Source: Artemia franciscana
Lineage: Eukaryota > Arthropoda > Branchiopoda > Anostraca > Artemiidae
DNA length: 64,000 nt
NCBI RefSeq assembly: GCF_032884065.1
Contig: NC_088875.1
Location: 46,336,214-46,400,213 of the forward strand
Direction: 5' to 3'
Made by a program: the position numbers and the translations under genes. Below the pieces are notes generated by a model, which did no database searches, was not told where the DNA came from, and worked only from the letters and a program-made list of their open reading frames with translations. Positions 1 to 9,913 of this stretch are shown here, in pieces. Within the stretch, counting starts at the first letter, position 1, and each line of letters opens with the position of its first letter.

Positions 1-162
1 TAAAGTCTCTAATGGGTACACTTCTTCAAATGAATCTGTCAAATGGTTATCCATAACAACCGTTGGCTGAGTCTAAATTTAGAACAGAATGTGCCGTCGC
101 GTGAGTCCATATCTATCCATAATATAGTAGGTCCAATATGGGGCTGTTCAATAGTATGTGCT

Positions 163-544
163 GATCAAACAGTTCGTGGTAACGAATCAAACAGTTCGTG
201 GTAACGAACTGTAGTAAGGAGCGACCCGGCTCAATAGTAACCAAAACTCTAAAAAATGGAATTTTGATACCAATACCTACATCAAAAGAATTGCATTTTA
301 ATGCTGATTTTAAATATATAAGTTTCATCAAGTTTAGTCTTACCCATCAAAAGTTACGAGCCTGAGAAAATTTGCGTTATTTTAGAAAATAGGGGGAAAC
401 GTCCCCTAGAAGTCATAGAATCTTGACGAAAATCACACCATCAGATTGAGCGTATCAGAGAACCCTACTGTAGAAGTTTCAAGCTCCTATCTACAAAAAT
501 GTGGAATTTTGTATTTTTTGCCAGAAGGCAGATCACGGATGCGT

Positions 545-576
<32 letters not shown>

Positions 577-1902
577 CCCAGGGGTGATCGTATCGACCCA
601 GTTGTCCTAGAATGTTGCAAGAGGGCTCATTCTAGCGGAAATGAAAAGTTCTAGTGCCCTTTTTAAGTGACCAAAAAAATTGAAGGGCACCTAGGCCCCC
701 TCCCACGCTAATTATTTTACCAAAATCAACGGATCAAAATTCTGAGATAGCCATTTTATTCAGCATAGTCGAAAAACCTTATAACTATGTCTTTGGGGAC
801 GACTTACTCCCCCACAGTCCCCGTGGGAGGGGCAACAAGTTACAAACTTTGACCAGTGCTTACATATAGAAATGGTTATTGGGAAGTGTACAGGCGTTTT
901 CAGGAGGATTTTTTGGTTGGGGGAGGGGTTGAGAAGAGGGAGATATGCTGGGGGAACTTTCCATCGATAATTTGTCATGGGGGAAGAAAATCTCCATGAA
1001 GGAAGCGCAGGATTTACTAGCATTATTTAAAAAAAAAACAATGAAAAAATAAATATAAAAAAGTTCTTTCAGCTGGAAGTAAGGAGCAGCATTAAAACTT
1101 AAAACAAACAGAAATTATTACCCATTTGAGGGGCTCACCTCCTCCTAATACCTCGCTCTTTACGCTAAAGTATTTTTAGTAATTTCAACTATTTATTCTA
1201 CGGTTTTTGTGATTCTGGGGTCATTCTTAATGAATTGGGACAAAATTTAAGCTTTAGTGTAAAGAGCGAGGATCTGAAAAAGGGGGCGAACCCCCTCATA
1301 TATGTAATAAAAATATGAGAATACAAAAGTTCTTTACGTAAGCTAATTTATAAGTTACGTAAATCTTTTACTAATAAAAATATTCGTAAAAAATTAAAAA
1401 TTCTAGTTGCCTTTTTAATTAACCAAAAAATCAAAGGGCAACTAGGCTTCCTCCCCCGCTCTTTTTTTCTCAAAATCATTCGATCAAAATTATGAGAAAG
1501 CCATTAGCAAAAAAAAAAAAGAAATGCAAATTTTGTTTTAATTATTCCTCTACGGAGAGCCAAAATCAAAACATGCATTGATTCAAAAACGTTCAGAAAT
1601 TAAATAAAAAAAACAAGTTTTTTTAACTGAAAGTAAGGAGCGACATTAAAACTTAAAACGACCAGAAATTACTTCGTATATGAAAGAGGCTGCTTCCTCA
1701 TCAACGACCCGCTCTTTACGCTAAAGTTTTTTTACTGTTTTAAAAAGAAGAATTAAGAGAAAGAGTCAAACTTTAGCGTAAAGAGCGGGGCGTTGATGAG
1801 GAAGCAGCCTCTTTCATATACAAAGTAATTTCTGGTCGTTTTAAGTTTTAATGTCGCTCCTTACTTTCAGTTAAAAAAAACTTGTTTTTTTTTAATTTAA
1901 TT
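163..1902 (+). repeat. Family A composite repeat, copy A1 (near full length)
   Basis: Best complete copy of the repeat that recurs about eleven times in this window. The head is a short palindrome (CAGTTCGTGGTAACGAACTG), preceded by ATCAAA and followed by AGTAAGGAGCGACCCGG. Here the first 22 bp of the head are tandemly doubled. Next come an internal T tract (546-576), a G-rich variable stretch (about 890-1000), a partial hairpin (about 1110-1320) and a long hairpin (1612-1888). The copy ends in a T-rich tail finishing in TTTAATT. The 12-mer GTAAGGAGCGAC of the head recurs, direct and inverted, in the hairpin arms. I trust no coding frame in it. The superfamily is unknown; a non-autonomous foldback or Helentron-like element is possible. 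Confidence 0.8.
1612..1888. repeat. Long internal hairpin of family A copy A1
   Basis: Two arms of about 120 bp (roughly 1612-1735 and 1768-1888) are inverted copies around a loop of about 30 bp. The arms contain AGTAAGGAGCGACATTAAAA, CTCTTTACGCTAAAG and their complements. The same hairpin occurs in copies A2, A3, A4, A6, A7 and A10, so it is a structural part of the family. Confidence 0.85.
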
Positions 1903-2054
1903 GTAGTAAGGAGCGACCCGGCTCAATAGTAACCGACACTCTACAAAACGCAATTTTAATAACAATAGTTACATCAAAAGAATTGCATTTTAATGCTAAA
2001 TTTCATCAAGTTTAGTCGTACCCATCAAAAGTAACAAGCCCGAGAAAATTTGTC

Positions 2055-2992
2055 GGTACTTGGGCATTATTCAGAACGCACTCAATAAGTGAAGTTAGAT
2101 TCTTTCGTGAAACAAACTACGATGCGAAAAACCGGTTTCATAGCCACAAAGACATAACTCAATTTAGTTCGCTACGCATAGTGATAGAAGATAGTGTCTG
2201 AACATGAATTTTGAAATGAAGATTTGGGATTTGCCAAAGACTGAAAAAGAAGCAATTATATTTTTCCAGGATAAGGGGTTGTTGCCCACAACAAAAACAG
2301 TGCGTCAATGGACACAACATGACTTTATACTTTCACGAGAAGGAGCATTCTTGGAAGTGTACGAATAGGCCATGTTTGAAAAAAAGTCAATTTGCGTGTA
2401 AATTCGTGGTTTACTGACAGTAGAATAATATTTATTACTGCAGTTCGTTTCATTTATTGTTGGTTTACGAATTGACAAATGTGGCCGGGTGTGAACGAGA
2501 GCTAGGCATTTCCAAGAAAACAGTTATCAATTGGAATAATTACCTCCGTAAAGTGTGTATGTCTTCTATGCAACAGAAAAACTGTGGGAAAATCGGAGGA
2601 ATCGGTTATACACTGGAAATAGATGAATCATTGTTTACAAAAAGGAAAAATAATGCAAGAAGAATCTTACCGCAACAATTGGTGTTTGGTGGAGTGTGCA
2701 AGGAAACTGGAGAAAGTTTTTTGTGAGAGAGAATGTGGGGTTCCGTAAAATGGCGTAATAAACGGCACCGAGGTACATCCCGCCATCATTTACAATCATA
2801 CATAGTAGAGTACATGTGGCGGGCAGCAGTAAAGGCAAAAGGAAGACCTTTTATTAGCACGATTCTTAGCGATATTTCTGCGTTCTGGGTATATAATTAT
2901 AAGTTGTAGTCTTACAATTTTCCTAATAAAGTATTATATTTTCATCACATTTTGTGACTTATTGAGTGTGTTCTGAATAACACATAAGTACC
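2055..2992 (+). mobile_element. Merlin-type DNA transposon, internally deleted
   Basis: Terminal inverted repeats of about 35 bp start GGTACTT at the left and end AAGTACC at the right, and both contain ATTCAGAACRCACTCAATAA. The flanks AATTTGTC and AATTTGCT form an 8-bp target duplication with two mismatches. Merlin elements typically make 8-9 bp duplications and encode an IS1016/ISXO2-like transposase, whose pieces are present inside. The element is about 0.9 kb long, too short for an intact transposase gene. Confidence 0.8.
2204..2909 (+). pseudogene. Merlin (IS1595/ISXO2-like) transposase remnant
   Basis: Three pieces read on the plus strand in broken frames. The N-terminal part begins at ATG 2204 (MNFEMKIWDLPKTEKEAIIF) and stops at 2368. 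A middle part around 2457-2726 has the helix-turn-helix-like LGISKKTVINWNNYLRKVC, then EIDESLFTKRKNN and LVFGGVCKETGESF, which match the region around the first catalytic Asp of DDE_Tnp_IS1595 proteins. The C-terminal part (about 2743-2909) has MWGSVKWRNKRHRGTS and LQSYIVEYMWR, the usual Merlin end. The segment that should carry the second and third catalytic acidic residues is deleted. This is a dead gene; it could only supply ends for mobilisation by an active relative. Confidence 0.8.
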
Positions 2993-4311
2993 AATTTGCT
3001 TATTTTAGAAAATAGGGGGAAGAACCCCCTAAAGACATCACAGAATCTTAACAAAACTCACACCATCAGATTCAGCGTATCCTTCTTAAGTGACCAAAAC
3101 AATTGGAGGACACCTATGCCCCTTCCCACGCTCATTTTTTCCGAAGTCCCCTGATTAAAATTTTGAGATAGCTAGTTTGTTCAGCATAGTCAACAACCTA
3201 ACTACCATATCTTGAGGACGACTTAGTCCCCCCAAGTCCCCAGGAGAGGGGCTGCAAGTTGCAAACTTTGACCATTGTTTACATATAGTAATGGTTGTTG
3301 GGAAGTGTGAAGACGTTTTCAGGGGGACTCTTTCGCGGTGGGTAGAGGGGGTCGGAGAGAGGGGGTTGCGTGGGACTATCTTTCCATGGAGGAATTTATC
3401 ATGAGGGAGGAGAATTTCCATGAAGGAGGCGCGGGATTTTCTAGGATTATTTAAATAAAAAAGTGAGAAAATAAATAAAAAAAAATGTTTTTTCAACTGG
3501 AAGTATGGAGCAGCATTAAAACTTAAAACGAACAGAAATTATTACATATATAGGGGAGTTCATCTCTTTCTCAATACCTCACTCTTTACGTAAAGTATTT
3601 TTAGTAATTTCAACTATTTATTCCACGGCCTTTGTGATACAGGGGTCATTCTTAAAGAACTGGGACAAAATTCAAGCTTTAGTGTAGAAAGCAAGGTATT
3701 GACGAGGGGGTGAAACCCCTCATATACGTAATAAAAATATACAAATATAGAAGCTCGCTACGTAAGTTAGCTCGTAAGTTACGCATATTTATTACTAATA
3801 AAAACGTTCGTAAAAAAGTAAAAAGTTCTAGTTGCCTTTTAAAGTAACCAGAAATTGAAGGGCAGCTAGGCCTCCTCCCCCACCCTCTTTTTTATTAAAA
3901 TCGTCCGATTAATACTATGAGAAAGCCATTTAGAAACAAAAATTAATATACAAATTTTGTTTTAATTATTCATGTGGACCAAAATTAAAAATCCATTAAT
4001 TCAAAAAGCTCAGAAATCAAATAAAAAAAAAAAGTTTTTTCAACTGAAAATGAGGAGCAACATTAAAACTTCAAACAAACTGAAATTATTCCGCATACAA
4101 AAGGGGTTGTCCACTCCTCGACGCCTCGCTCTTTACGCTAAAATTTTTTTTATTGTTTTAAAAAGTAGAGTTGTGAAAAAGAGTCAAACTTTAGCATAAA
4201 GAGCGAGGCGTCGAGGAGGGGACTGTCCCTCTCATATGCAAACAAATACAACGTAGAAACAATAGGGAAAATCTTTCCAAGACAGTGGAAATCAACTCTG
4301 TGAATATTTCA

Positions 4312-4337
4312 GCCCTATGTCCAAGGGCCGTTTTCAG
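4312..4337 (-). ncRNA. Degenerate hammerhead-ribozyme-like motif of a Penelope-like element
   Basis: On the minus strand CTGAAAA is followed by a GGCCCT/AGGGCT stem and then GAAA. A hammerhead core needs CUGANGA, stem II and GAAA. Here the base at position 8, normally a catalytic G, is A, so cleavage is unlikely. Hammerhead motifs are known from Penelope-like elements, and this one lies in the non-coding part behind the GIY-YIG frame. Confidence 0.45.
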
Positions 4338-4585
4338 CACAATACGAGAACAAGATAGAAAATATATATATATATAAATAAACTTACATTAAATTGTGAG
4401 AATTAAAACTGAATAATGTTTTTTAAAACTTAAAGAAAAAACAACCCTGGCATCCTTACTTCAACGAAGTTCAACCAGGACTGACAAAAAGAATGAAGTG
4501 AGAATATAAATTCATTCAAACTAAAGAGAACAGAGTGATTAAATGCAATTTCTCAGAGCCAACTTTGCTTTTTTAGCAGCCTGTC

Positions 4586-5095
4586 TCAAAGGCCTTTTCG
4601 TTGTCTCAAAGGCCTTTTCGTAGCTGGTTCAATACTATTATAAATCGGTTTAGTAAAATATTTTGTTAGATCATTTTTAATTAAATTTGAGCATAAAGAA
4701 TTTAGTGAGTATTCCCCTAAGTCCCTGTTCAAAGAAATATTATTATTTATTTTGAGATTAATTTCGATTGATTCTCGAGCCACCTGTTTTATCCCCAAAT
4801 CATTACTGATGAGTGAAGATTTTTCAAAAAGTATCGTGTGGGACGGATTATTAAATATATGCCAACCTAAAGCAGAATCAAAGGAGTTGTTGGAGCTATT
4901 TGAAATTAATGCCTTGTCTATGTCCTTTTTATGCTGTTGTAACCGTTTTTCTAGATTCTGATGGGTCCTGCCGACATAGTATTTTCCACAATCAAAGGGT
5001 ATTTGATAGACCCCTCTTTGGCGAGTAACTGGGGTCTTATCTTTACCGGAATTTAAGAAATTAATGATCTTTATTTTAATGAAATTAATAAATTA
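4586..5095 (-). pseudogene. Penelope-like GIY-YIG endonuclease domain, partial
   Basis: One uninterrupted minus-strand frame of about 170 codons with no proper start. Near its N-terminus it reads SGKDKTPVTRQRGVYQIPFD and then CGKYYVGRTHQNLEKRLQQH. GVY and YVG correspond to the GIY and YIG motifs, the Arg of EKRLQQH to the catalytic Arg, and the Glu of ARESIEI further on is a candidate metal ligand. GIY-YIG nucleases fused behind an RT are diagnostic of endonuclease-bearing Penelope-like elements, where they nick target DNA. The frame ends at a stop inside the 20-bp duplication. The RT part is missing, so this is a fragment. Confidence 0.8.
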
Positions 5096-5208
5096 ATGGT
5101 CTTCGTCGCTATTTTCCCTTTCATATGAGAAATAATTTCTGTTCGTTTTAAGTTTTAATGCCATTCCTTACTTTCAGTTGATAAAACTTGCTTTTTAGTT
5201 ATTTAATT

Positions 5209-6270
5209 GACTATGCACAGAACTGTCGCTTGATCGAATTTTAGCTCTGTTTGGGCCAAAATTGCTGTCTTGTTGAACAAAATGGTCAAAACAACAATTT
5301 ATTGTAATGTCAACGATAAAGACAATTCATTTATTGTAAATTGTCAACTTTTACAACTTTAAAGAGCAGTAGGCCAAAAGCAATGTCCGTCGAGATAATC
5401 CCGTCAGTATTCAATAATCACTAATCTGACAATTTCATCCATGGTAACAGCAGCAACACTAACAATTCTTAATAGGAGAAATAGAACGTGCCCCATCTAT
5501 TGTTGATTCATCAATTTTTTATTTATAAATTGTTTTCAATTTTCTATTTTTAAAGTTTAGGTTACACTTGACGAGTGTGTACCATATGCAGTTTGGTTAG
5601 CTTCTTTTCATTTTTTCATTGGCTCCATCCCCCTTGATATAAATGGTTAGGACGTACGTCCTTGAATAATAGTCCTTGAATAATTATTCAAGTACGTACG
5701 TCCTTGAATAATAGAGAATGGAACTTCCGCTTTTGCAACTAATTAAATTTTCGACTTTTAAACAGAAAAATTAACTCTTACACAGAAAAAGGTTGCGAAC
5801 AATCACAGAAGTTCCTTTTTTCGACTATTTTTCTAATTATATCTATAAGCACATTTTTGAAGTGTTTTAAATATGTGGTTTTTTTAAAGGGCGTCATCCG
5901 TATTTAGATTGCTGAGGCGGAACTACACACTTAAAAAAGTGACGGATTGAGTATACAGGTGTTGTGGGCGTATCTTGTATGTTTAACGGGTCGTTAAGGG
6001 ATTTTTAAACGGAGGGAATTTGGAATTTACAGGATTCTTGAATGAAATTAAATTTAGGTAAATAACTATTTGGTTAAATTGATTTTTAACAGTAAGGGCT
6101 GACTTAAATAGGATTTGGGGGCTTTTCTGGGTACTTACGTATTATATCGACCACACATAGACAGCCTCACTTGGAATATAGCGAGAAAACTCATTTATTT
6201 CGCAATGTATAGTAGATAACCGGCATTTACCCTCCCCCTCGTCTTTCAACCCCCCCCCCGTTGGAAAATA
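5209..6270. other. Unassigned AT-rich stretch
   Basis: No gene seen. Around 5648-5715 there is a small cluster of direct and inverted copies of GGACGTACGTCCTTGAATAAT. An isolated GGTACTTACGTATTATAT at 6130 resembles a Merlin-type end without a matching partner or target duplication. Confidence 0.5.
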
Positions 6271-6328
6271 TCCAAATTTGAGAATTTTATCTGAGTTTTG
6301 TTTTTTTTTCCGTAGGGGGAAGGAATTT

Positions 6329-6728
6329 TGAAACTTTGGCCACTCACTCAAATTTACACTGTGTAGAACTAGAGTTCAAACCGGTTTCCTCGTTAGTTTC
6401 TTTATGCTTAGCGCAAGACTTGCTTAAGACAATCGACAGAATAGATCGGAAATATACAATTTGGGCTATATTTTTGCACATAAGGGGGGGGGGTGAAGTA
6501 TTTGGGCAGTTTGAAGTCAGAAAACAATTCTTACTTCATAATATGCAAAATAATTGTACCTAACACATTTTGCATGCACACCCGCTATACTTTACCCCCT
6601 ACCCCATAATGTGCAAAAATATAGCCCAAATTTGTTCTAAAGTAACGAAGAAACTAACAAAGAAATCGGTTTTCTCAGGTTTTGCACAATCGTAAACGTG
6701 AGCGAATGGCGTGTAATACACAAGTACC
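6329..6728 (-). mobile_element. Merlin-type MITE, left arm
   Basis: The right end is ACACAAGTACC. The left end is decayed (GAAACTTTGGCC, then ACTCACTCAA). The flanks GGAATTTT and GGAGTTTT form an 8-bp target duplication. It is an inverted copy of the MITE at 7193. Its inner part has its own hairpin around TTGGGCTATATTTTTGCACA. Confidence 0.65.
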
Positions 6729-6736
6729 GGAGTTTT

Positions 6737-7184
6737 TTATGGAGAGAGAACCGGATTTCCCAGTATTATTTAAGAACGATCAGAAATTAAATTAAAAAAA
6801 AATAATTTTCAATTCAAAGTAAGGAGCAACATGAAAACTTAAAACAAACAGAAATTATTGTGTATATGAAAGGAGATGTCCCTTCCACATGACCTTGCTC
6901 TTTACGCTAAAGTTTCGACCTTTTGTCCTAATTCTTTAAGAACGATTCCTGAAACAATATGGCCATTTAATTAGAACAATAAGTTTTGTTTTAAAATTTT
7001 ATAAAAAAACTTTAGCGTAAAGAGCGGGGTCTTGGGGAGAAGGCAACCCCTTTCATATATGTAATAATTTCTGTTCGTTTTAAGTTTTGATGTTGCTCCT
7101 TACTTTATGTTGAAAAAATATTTTTTAAATTTAATATCTGATCATTTTTAAACAATACCGGGGAATCCGGCTCTCTATCCGTGA
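6737..7184 (+). repeat. Family A core hairpin, copy A3 (partial)
   Basis: Only the long-hairpin part of family A is present: AAAGTAAGGAGCAAC, CTCTTTACGCTAAAGTTT, then the complements and the T-rich tail. It forms the centre of the inverted duplication. Head and G-rich parts are missing. Confidence 0.7.
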
Positions 7185-7192
7185 AAAATTCC

Positions 7193-7585
7193 GGTACTTG
7201 TGTACTATACGGCACTCCCTCAAGCTTACGATATGTAAAACTCAAGAACAAACTTGTTTCTTCGTAAGTTTCTTCGTTACTTTAAAAAAAAATTTGGGCT
7301 ATATATTTGCACATTAGGGTGGAGGGCTTGAATTATACTGAATTATACAGTTATTCTGTATATTATGAAGTAAGAATTATTTTCTGACTACAAACTGTCC
7401 CAACACTTTAGCCCCTCCCCTTATGTGCAAATATATAGCGCAAATTATATATTTCCCATCTATTCTGTCACTTTTCTTTGTCTTGTCTCGCGCTAAGCTG
7501 AAAAAAAAACTAACGAAAAAACCGGTTTGAACTCTAGTTCTACACAGCGTACACTTGAGTGAGTGATACATAATACACAAGTACC
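7193..7585 (+). mobile_element. Merlin-type MITE, right arm
   Basis: It starts GGTACTTGTGTACTAT and ends ATAATACACAAGTACC. The flanks AAAATTCC and AAATTTCC form an 8-bp target duplication with one mismatch. The internal hairpin pairs GGGCTATATATTTGCACA with its complement. It has no coding capacity and shares termini with the Merlin elements at 2055 and 45370. Confidence 0.7.
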
Positions 7586-7640
7586 AAATTTCCTTTCCCC
7601 ATACGGAAAAATCTCTAATAAAGCTCTCAAATTTGCAAAG

Positions 7641-8317
7641 CCTTATATTTCATGGGGAGGGGGGAGAATTTTCCGAGGGCGTATTTACCGGGGCGGGGTA
7701 TTTTTCGCAGGGGGTTACTTTCCACGGGGGATATTTTCCTTGAAAGGGAGGGTATTTTCCGGGGGTGTTTTCTACGGGGTGGGGGTGTAAACGCCAGGGG
7801 GAATAAACGCCTAAAACCGTAAAGTGATAGTGGAAAGCTTAGGTTAGGTTAGTGGACTAGGTTACTTTGCCCACATTTATGCTATATAGGAAAGGAACAG
7901 ATGTAGTCAAAGATGAACTCCATGTCTGGTTAGTGGCCATTCGGAATGAGATTTAACCGATACCGAGATTTAGCTTTCTACTGTCAGTATACATTGCAAA
8001 ATAAATTAGTTTTATGGCTATATTCCAATTGATGTCCAAGTGAGGTTGGTAAAATTCATAAGTATCCTTTTCTGTGTTTGAGTGGATTCTTTTGCACACC
8101 AGGATTTTGGCAACACTTTCACCTAGGTGTCAAAGACAATCGAGTCGGCCCTGAGTAAACCATTTGAGTCTCTGTCTCGACCCTGTATCCTCCTGACTTA
8201 TTACAGGTAAACAAGCCACCACAAGCACCAGTTTTCACTTTCTGACTCCTTGTAAAAAAAACCTAAAGGGGATAAAGGCCGTCTGTTCTTGACATGATCA
8301 ACTCTTTGCCTCTGACC
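7641..8317. other. G-rich minisatellite followed by unassigned DNA
   Basis: From about 7650 to 7800 a degenerate unit of TTTTCC/TTTACC followed by GGGGG recurs roughly every 20-25 bp, much like the G-rich variable part of family A. The rest up to 8317 shows no gene or repeat that I recognise. Confidence 0.5.
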
Positions 8318-8505
8318 CAGAGCCGTTCCTAAAGTCAGCGATGCCCGGGAGAAATGAATTACAGCACCCTCTTCCCAACTCAAATAGAATAAAAAAAGGC
8401 CGAAACAAAGTAAAAAGTCTTATCACAGTAGGCAACCCCCCTCCCCTCCCCAGGCGAGGTGCCTTGGGTAGCTACTCCGGTTGCCCCCTCCTTTGAACGG
8501 CTCTG
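8318..8505. mobile_element. hAT-type MITE
   Basis: Terminal inverted repeats CAGAGCCGTTC and GAACGGCTCTG are perfect over 11 bp. The flanks CTCTGACC and TTCTGACC form an 8-bp duplication with one mismatch. An end starting with CAG plus an 8-bp duplication is the hAT hallmark. It is 188 bp long and non-coding. Confidence 0.75.
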
Positions 8506-8591
8506 TTCTGACCAAACCTCAGATGCTAACAGTGGGTCTGATAATCTGCTCCTTTTTGCTACTTTCATCAGGAACTGAAAGCTGCAGTAGC

Positions 8592-9913
8592 AATCAAATA
8601 GTTTGTGGTAACGAACTCTAAGTAAGGATTGATCCGGCTCAATAGTAACCGAAACTCTAAAAACAGAATTTTGATACCACAATTTAGCTGATTCATTATG
8701 CTGATTCATATATATAAGTTTCATTAAGTTTAGTTCTATCCATTAACGGCTACGAGCTTGAGGAAATTTGTAGGATTTTCGAAAAAAGGGGGAACCACCT
8801 TCTAAAAGTCATAGAATCTTAATGAATATCCCACCATCAGATTCAGCGTATCATTAAACCGTGCTGTAGAAGTTTCAAGTTCCTATCTGCAAAAATGTCG
8901 AATTTTGTATTTCTTTGCCAGACGGGTCACGGATGCGTGCTATTGGTTTTTTTTTTCGTTTTTCTCCAGAGGTGACCGTATCGATCCAGTGGTCCTAGAA
9001 TATCGTGAGAGGACTCATTCAAACGGAAACTAAATATTCTAGTTCCCTTTTTAAGTGACCAAAAAGGTTGGAGGGATACTTTTTCCCCAAAATCGTCCAA
9101 TCAAAATTTTGAAATAGCCATTTTGTTTGAAAGGCCCAATAACTATGCCTTTGAGTATAACATGACCCCCAACCCACAGCCCCAGGGGAAAGGTCTTTAA
9201 GTTATAAAATTTGCCCATTGTTTACGCATAGTATTTGTTATTGGGAAGCATGTATATATTTAGGGTACGGGCGGATATTCTCCTTGGGTTTTTCCACGGG
9301 TGATTTTCCATTGGGAGGGAAGTTTCCAAGGAGTGAACTTGTCAGGGGAAATTATACAACTGTGGTAAAAATTCCCATACAAAATTCTTTTTTATGACTT
9401 GCTTTCTCTTTCCCGTCTCGGTGTACCCGTAGAGTTGTTAAGGGTAACTGTTTAGGGTAAATTTTCATCGGGATTGAATTGTCTAGAGGATATTTCTATG
9501 GGAGGGTATTTCTCCGCGAAGATGGGACAAGATTTCCTGGGAATATTTAAAAACGATTAGAAATTAACTTAAAAAAATAGTTTTTTCAACTGAAACTAAG
9601 GAGCAACAATAAAATTTAAACGAACGGAAATTTGTACGTATATGACGGGGGTTGCCTCCTCCTCATTACATCGCTCTTCACACTAAAATTTGAATTTTGT
9701 CCCAAATCTATAAGAACGACTCCTGAAACACAAGGGTCGTTTAATTAGAACAATAAGAAGGTTTTTTAAAAGTTAAAAAAAAACTTAACGTGATGAGTGA
9801 TATGTTGAGGAGGAGGCAAGCCCTTCGTGTACATAATAATTTCTGTTCGTTTTAAGTTTTAATGTTGCTCCTTACTTTCAGTTGAAAAACTTGTTTCATT
9901 TCTTCTATTTAAT
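8592..9913 (+). repeat. Family A copy A4 (variant subfamily)
   Basis: Head AATCAAATAGTTTGTGGTAACG, then the usual order to a tail ending TTCTATTTAAT. Its middle (about 9120-9500) differs from A1 and matches A8, with AACATGACC, GCCCCAGGGGAAAGGTC and TTCCACGGG, so two subfamilies exist. The long hairpin is at about 9585-9885. The tail is followed by TACAGCAAGAGG, similar to the family head motif. Confidence 0.75.

Larger units (their letters stand above)
4239..5115 (-). mobile_element. 5'-truncated Penelope-like retroelement
   Basis: This insertion in family A copy A2 is bounded by CCCTCTCATATG (4227-4238) and CCCTTTCATATG (5116-5127), a 12-bp target duplication with one mismatch. Read on the minus strand it holds the GIY-YIG end of a Penelope-like ORF. 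It then has about 350 bp of non-coding 3' sequence with a 20-bp tandem duplication (about 4582-4620), a short (TA)n run and a degenerate hammerhead-like motif. No RT domain is present, so the copy is truncated at the 5' side, which is common for this class. Confidence 0.75.
1903..5208 (+). repeat. Family A copy A2, split by two nested insertions
   Basis: It begins directly at the tail of A1 with AGTAAGGAGCGACCCGG and lacks the head palindrome, so A1 and A2 are joined tail to head. Sequence homologous to A1 continues over 1903-2054, 2993-4238 and 5116-5208. The gaps hold a Merlin element (2055-2992) and a Penelope-like fragment (4239-5115). Both insertions are flanked by short duplications of family A sequence, so both happened after this copy was in place. 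The second one cuts the right arm of the long hairpin. Confidence 0.8.
6271..7640. repeat. Large imperfect inverted duplication with a MITE in each arm
   Basis: Arms of roughly 640 bp (about 6271-6930 and 6990-7640) are reverse complements. Both share, in order from outside, CAAATTTGAGA, a GGGGAAGGAA stretch, a Merlin-type MITE, a segment with AGAGAACCGGATTTCCC, and the family A hairpin arm. The MITE sits at the same target position in both arms, so it inserted before the duplication or was copied with it. Confidence 0.7.

Noticed and set aside
113..331. Minus-strand frame encoding KLIYLKSALKC and RVLVTIEPGRSLLQF
   Set aside because: The same frame appears in seven family A heads, but this follows from DNA-level repetition. 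Stops and extensions differ in each copy, and no start or domain is conserved.
760..1023. Minus frame with ICKHWSKFVTC also seen in other family A copies
   Set aside because: Recurs through repeat homology only; proline-rich, with shifting frames and no selection signature visible.
163..1902. Calling family A a Helitron
   Set aside because: A hairpin near one end is suggestive, but a 5' TC, a 3' CTRR and an A/T insertion site could not be shown, and no Rep/helicase sequence is present.
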